Positions 6,206-9,136 of a stretch of 9,136 bases of DNA are shown piece by piece. Within the stretch, counting starts at the first letter, position 1. Every line of letters begins with the position of its first letter. Under the pieces are notes generated by a model. It ran no database searches, had not been told where the DNA came from, and worked only from the letters and a program-made list of their open reading frames with translations. Origin of the DNA: Gemmatimonadota bacterium (GTDB lineage: Bacteria; Gemmatimonadota; Gemmatimonadetes; Longimicrobiales; Longimicrobiaceae); NCBI GenBank assembly GCA_019240375.1, contig JAFAYN010000280.1:1-9136 (forward strand), read 5' to 3'. Position numbers and translations under genes: made by a program.

Positions 6206-9136
6206 ATGGTCCAGCAGATCGACCGCCGTGAAGCGCAGCCCGTCCCGACCGAGGATGTCTATCCGCTCAGCCCGATCCAGGAGGGGATGGTCTTTCACGA
6301 CATCTACGAGCAGGGATCGGGGGCCTACGTCAGCCAGTACGTCTTCTCGCTCCGCGGGGACGTAGACGTAGACGTGCTGCGCCGCGCGTGGGAGCACGTG
6401 CTCGACCAGCGTGCCGTGCTGCGCACCGTCTTCGCGTGGGAAGGGATGGCGAGGCCCCTCCAGGCGGTCATGAGCCACGCGCCCCTGCCGTGGGAAGTGC
6501 TCGACTGGCGCGACGCTCCGGCCGCCGAGCGGCACGGGCGTTTGCGCGGGTACCTGGACGAGCAGCGGGTACGCGGCTTCGACCTGCTCAGGGCGCCGCT
6601 GATGCGGCTCGCCCTGGTGAGGACGGGCGACGAGGAGGTGGAGCTGGTCTGGAGCCACCACCACGTGCTCCTCGACGGCTGGTCCATCTCCCTGGTCCTG
6701 CAGGACGTGCTCACCTCCTACGACGCCCTGCTGCGGGGCGCCGCTCCCGCCCTCCCCCGCCGCCGCCGGTTCCGCGACTACATCGCCTGGCTGCTTCGGC
6801 AGGACCTGGGCGCCGCCGAGGCGTACTGGCGCAGGGCGCTGGAAGACTTCACGAGCCCCACCCCGCTCCCGGCCGTCGGCCCCGTGGACGCCGCGGCCGA
6901 GGATCCGCCCCGCGAGGGCGGCGCCGCCCGGCACCTGTCCTCTTCCGCGACCGCCGCGCTCCAGGGCTTCGCGAAGCAGCTCCGGGTGACCACCAACACG
7001 CTGGTGCAGGGCGCGTGGGCGCTCCTGCTGTCGCGCTACGCCGGGGAGGAGGACGTGGTCTTCGGGGGGGTGGTGACGGGGCGTCCGCCCGAGCTGCCCG
7101 GAATGGAGCAGATGATCGGCCTGTTCATCAACACGCTCCCCGTCCGGGCGCGGGTCGACGCGGACGCGGCCATGGACGGGTGGCTGCAGCGCCTGCAGAG
7201 GCAGCAGAGGGAGGCGCGGTCGTACGAGTACAGCCCGCTCGCGGTCGTGCAGCGGTGCAGCGGCGTGGACGGGGGACGGCCGCTCTTCGAGAGCATCGTG
7301 GCGTTCGAGAACCACCCCGTGGAGGAGATGGCCGGCGCGGGCGCACGGGCCTTCGTGGTGGAGGGATGGAGCCGGATCGGCCGTAGCCACTATCCGCTGG
7401 GGCTCATGGTGCTCCCCGGGGAGCGGCTCAGCCTGCGGGTGGAGTACGACGCCGGGCGCTTCGAGGCGGTGGCGGCCGAACGGCTGGCCGTGCAGATGGA
7501 GACCGTGCTGCGCGCGATGACGGCCGGTGCCGGGCGGCGCCTTTCCGAGGTGTCGCTGCTTTCCGCGCCGGAGCGCGCGCAGGTGCTGGAAGGGTGGAAC
7601 GCCACGGCGATGGAGGTCCCCGGCCGGAGCTGCGTCCACGAGCTGTTCTCGGCCCGGGCGGCGCGCACCCCGGACGCCGTGGCGGTGGTCTTCGAGGAGC
7701 AGGCACTCACCTATGCCGGACTGGAGGCACGGGCGAACCAGCTCGCGCACCACCTGCTCGGCCTGGGCCTGGGTCCCGAGGCATCCGTGGGCGTCTGCCT
7801 GGACCGCGGCGTCGAGCTGGTGGTGGCCCTGCTGGGGATCCTCAAGGCCGGCGGCGCCTACGTCCCGCTCGATCCCACCCACCCGGCCGAGCGGAGCCTG
7901 CTGGTGCTGGAGGACGCGGGCGCCCGCGCCGTGGTCACGACCGGAGAGGCGGCCTCGCGCCTCTCCGGGTACCTCGGGGCCCGCGTGCGCCTGGACGCGG
8001 ACGCCGAGCGCATCGCGCGGGCGTGCACCGATGCGCCGACGGTGGATGTCTCGCCGGAAAGCCTGGCGTACGTGATCTACACCTCGGGCTCCACCGGGCG
8101 TCCCAAGGGCGTGATGGTCGAGCACCGCTCGGTCGTCAACCTCCACGCGGCGCTGCAGCAGGCCGTCTACGGGCAGCGGGGAGCAGCGGCGCCGCCACGG
8201 GTGAGCGTCAACGGGCCGGTGACCTTCGACACCTCGGTCAAGCAGCTGGTGCAGCTGCTGGGCGGAGCCACGCTGTGCGTGATCCCCGAGGCGGCGCGCT
8301 ACGACGCGACGGCGCTGGGGGCGTACCTGCGCGAGCACGCCGTGGAGGTGCTGGACTGCACGCCGGCCCAGCTCCGGCACCTGCTGGGCGAGGGACTGCT
8401 GGAGCGGGCGGGCGCGGCGCTGTCCGACCTGCTGGTGGCGGGGGAAGCGCTCGACGCGCGGCTGTGGGAGAAGCTGGCGCGGCTGGAAGGGCGGCGCGCC
8501 TGGAACCTGTACGGCCCCACCGAGTGCACCGTCGACGCGGCGATCTGCCGGGTGGAGGGGAGCCGCCCGGTGCTGGGGCATGCGATCGGCAACGTGCGCC
8601 TGTACGTGCTGGACGGGTCGGGGGAGCCGCAGCCCGTGGGGGTCCCGGGGGAGCTGTACGTGGGGGGAACGGGGGTGGCGCGGGGGTACGCGGGGTCGCC
8701 GGAGCAGACGGCGGGGCGCTTCGTGCCGGACGCCTTTTCGGGAGATGCGGGGGCGCGGCTGTACCGGACGGGAGACCGGGTGCGCCGGCTCGCCGGCGGG
8801 GAGCTGGAGTACCTGGGGCGGACGGATTTCCAGGTGAAGGTGCGCGGGTACCGGATCGAGCCGGGGGAGATCGAAGCGGCCCTGGTGGAGCGGGCGGACG
8901 TAGGCGCGGCGGTGGTGGTCGTGCGCGAGGACGCGCCGGGTGACCGGCGGCTGGTGGCGTACGTGGTCCCGGAGGCGGGAGCGGAGCCCACGGCGGCGGA
9001 GCTGCGGATGCACCTGCGGGGGCGACTCCCGGAGCACATGGTCCCGGGCGCGTTCGTGGTGCTGGAGCGGTTGCCGCTCACCTCCAACGGCAAGGTCGAC
9101 CGGCGGGCGCTCCCGGCGCCGGACCGGGCGGGCGCG
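6206..9136 (+). CDS. Non-ribosomal peptide synthetase, N-terminal C-A module, runs off window end
   Basis: 977 residues are visible and the frame is open at the last base. The condensation domain (about 15-450) opens with YPLSPIQEGM and has the active-site HHxxxDG as HHVLLDG (152-158), IGLFINTLPVR (304-314) and a late LFESIVAFEN block. The motif style is closest to LCL-type domains. The adenylation domain (about 477-970) has the ATP loop YTSGSTGRPKG (625-635), NLYGPTE (767-773), YRTGD, the GRTDFQVKVRG hinge and the A10 lysine K963 in NGKVDR. Pocket residues by alignment to PheA are D675, T676, K679, D717, L743, A745, L768, V776, D777 and K963, close to the glutamate code. The carrier domain and later modules must lie downstream. 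ATG 6206 is the only ATG, GTG or TTG start between the in-frame stop at 6110 and the first C-domain motif; no good Shine-Dalgarno precedes it. It is a cytosolic assembly-line enzyme, diverging from the radical SAM gene. Confidence 0.95.
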   Translation, partial: MVQQIDRREAQPVPTEDVYPLSPIQEGMVFHDIYEQGSGAYVSQYVFSLRGDVDVDVLRRAWEHVLDQRAVLRTVFAWEGMARPLQAVMSHAPLPWEVLDWRDAPAAERHGRLRGYLDEQRVRGFDLLRAPLMRLALVRTGDEEVELVWSHHHVLLDGWSISLVLQDVLTSYDALLRGAAPALPRRRRFRDYIAWLLRQDLGAAEAYWRRALEDFTSPTPLPAVGPVDAAAEDPPREGGAARHLSSSATAALQGFAKQLRVTTNTLVQGAWALLLSRYAGEEDVVFGGVVTGRPPELPGMEQMIGLFINTLPVRARVDADAAMDGWLQRLQRQQREARSYEYSPLAVVQRCSGVDGGRPLFESIVAFENHPVEEMAGAGARAFVVEGWSRIGRSHYPLGLMVLPGERLSLRVEYDAGRFEAVAAERLAVQMETVLRAMTAGAGRRLSEVSLLSAPERAQVLEGWNATAMEVPGRSCVHELFSARAARTPDAVAVVFEEQALTYAGLEARANQLAHHLLGLGLGPEASVGVCLDRGVELVVALLGILKAGGAYVPLDPTHPAERSLLVLEDAGARAVVTTGEAASRLSGYLGARVRLDADAERIARACTDAPTVDVSPESLAYVIYTSGSTGRPKGVMVEHRSVVNLHAALQQAVYGQRGAAAPPRVSVNGPVTFDTSVKQLVQLLGGATLCVIPEAARYDATALGAYLREHAVEVLDCTPAQLRHLLGEGLLERAGAALSDLLVAGEALDARLWEKLARLEGRRAWNLYGPTECTVDAAICRVEGSRPVLGHAIGNVRLYVLDGSGEPQPVGVPGELYVGGTGVARGYAGSPEQTAGRFVPDAFSGDAGARLYRTGDRVRRLAGGELEYLGRTDFQVKVRGYRIEPGEIEAALVERADVGAAVVVVREDAPGDRRLVAYVVPEAGAEPTAAELRMHLRGRLPEHMVPGAFVVLERLPLTSNGKVDRRALPAPDRAGA

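Noticed and set aside
6018..6365. 115-codon + strand frame overlapping the NRPS start
   Set aside because: Most of it is a shifted reading of the NRPS N terminus, Ser/Arg-rich, with no Shine-Dalgarno before GTG 6018 or ATG 6123.
6005..9037. A 1010-codon open frame on the - strand opposite the NRPS
   Set aside because: It has no recognisable domains and low-complexity Arg/Pro/His-rich content, and it lies exactly opposite a textbook C-A module. Long antisense frames are expected in GC-rich codon usage.
1..9136. CRISPR arrays, insertion sequences, tRNA or rRNA genes
   Set aside because: I saw no regularly spaced repeats, transposase-like protein, terminal inverted repeats or structured RNA genes on either strand.

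Overview
The window is GC-rich (roughly 70% by eye), densely coding bacterial DNA. It reads as part of a secondary-metabolite or glycoconjugate locus. The NRPS sequence style and the base composition would suit Gemmatimonadota (Longimicrobium-like) or Myxococcota. That is an impression from sequence alone, not a taxonomic assignment, because no rRNA or marker gene is present.

Layout, left to right. Positions 1-666 (+) hold the C-terminal part of a GT4-type glycosyltransferase whose start lies outside the window. A PAPS-dependent sulfotransferase (668-1585, -) converges on it with one base between the two stop codons. A small class I SAM-dependent methyltransferase (1677-2366, +) diverges from the sulfotransferase. 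It is followed in the same direction by a bacterial cytochrome P450 (2527-3777, +). A perfect 16-bp hairpin (3830-3866) separates the P450 from a converging gene for a cobalamin-type radical SAM enzyme of the RiPP-maturation type (3909-5828, -). A 377-base intergenic region with an AT-rich core, probably carrying back-to-back promoters, separates the radical SAM gene from a large NRPS gene (6206 to the window edge, +). Of that NRPS, a full condensation domain and a full adenylation domain are visible; the carrier domain and everything after it lie outside.

How the genes may work together. The NRPS would activate an acidic amino acid: the binding-pocket residues read D-T-K-D-L-A-L-V-D-K, close to the known glutamate code. 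The P450, radical SAM enzyme, methyltransferase, sulfotransferase and glycosyltransferase are all plausible tailoring enzymes. The glycosyltransferase, sulfotransferase and methyltransferase could instead belong to a neighbouring surface-polysaccharide locus, and the window does not decide this. The most unusual point is a RiPP-type B12/radical SAM enzyme, with what looks like a C-terminal peptide-binding winged helix, sitting beside an NRPS with no precursor peptide gene that I could find. A hybrid or unusual pathway is possible but not shown.
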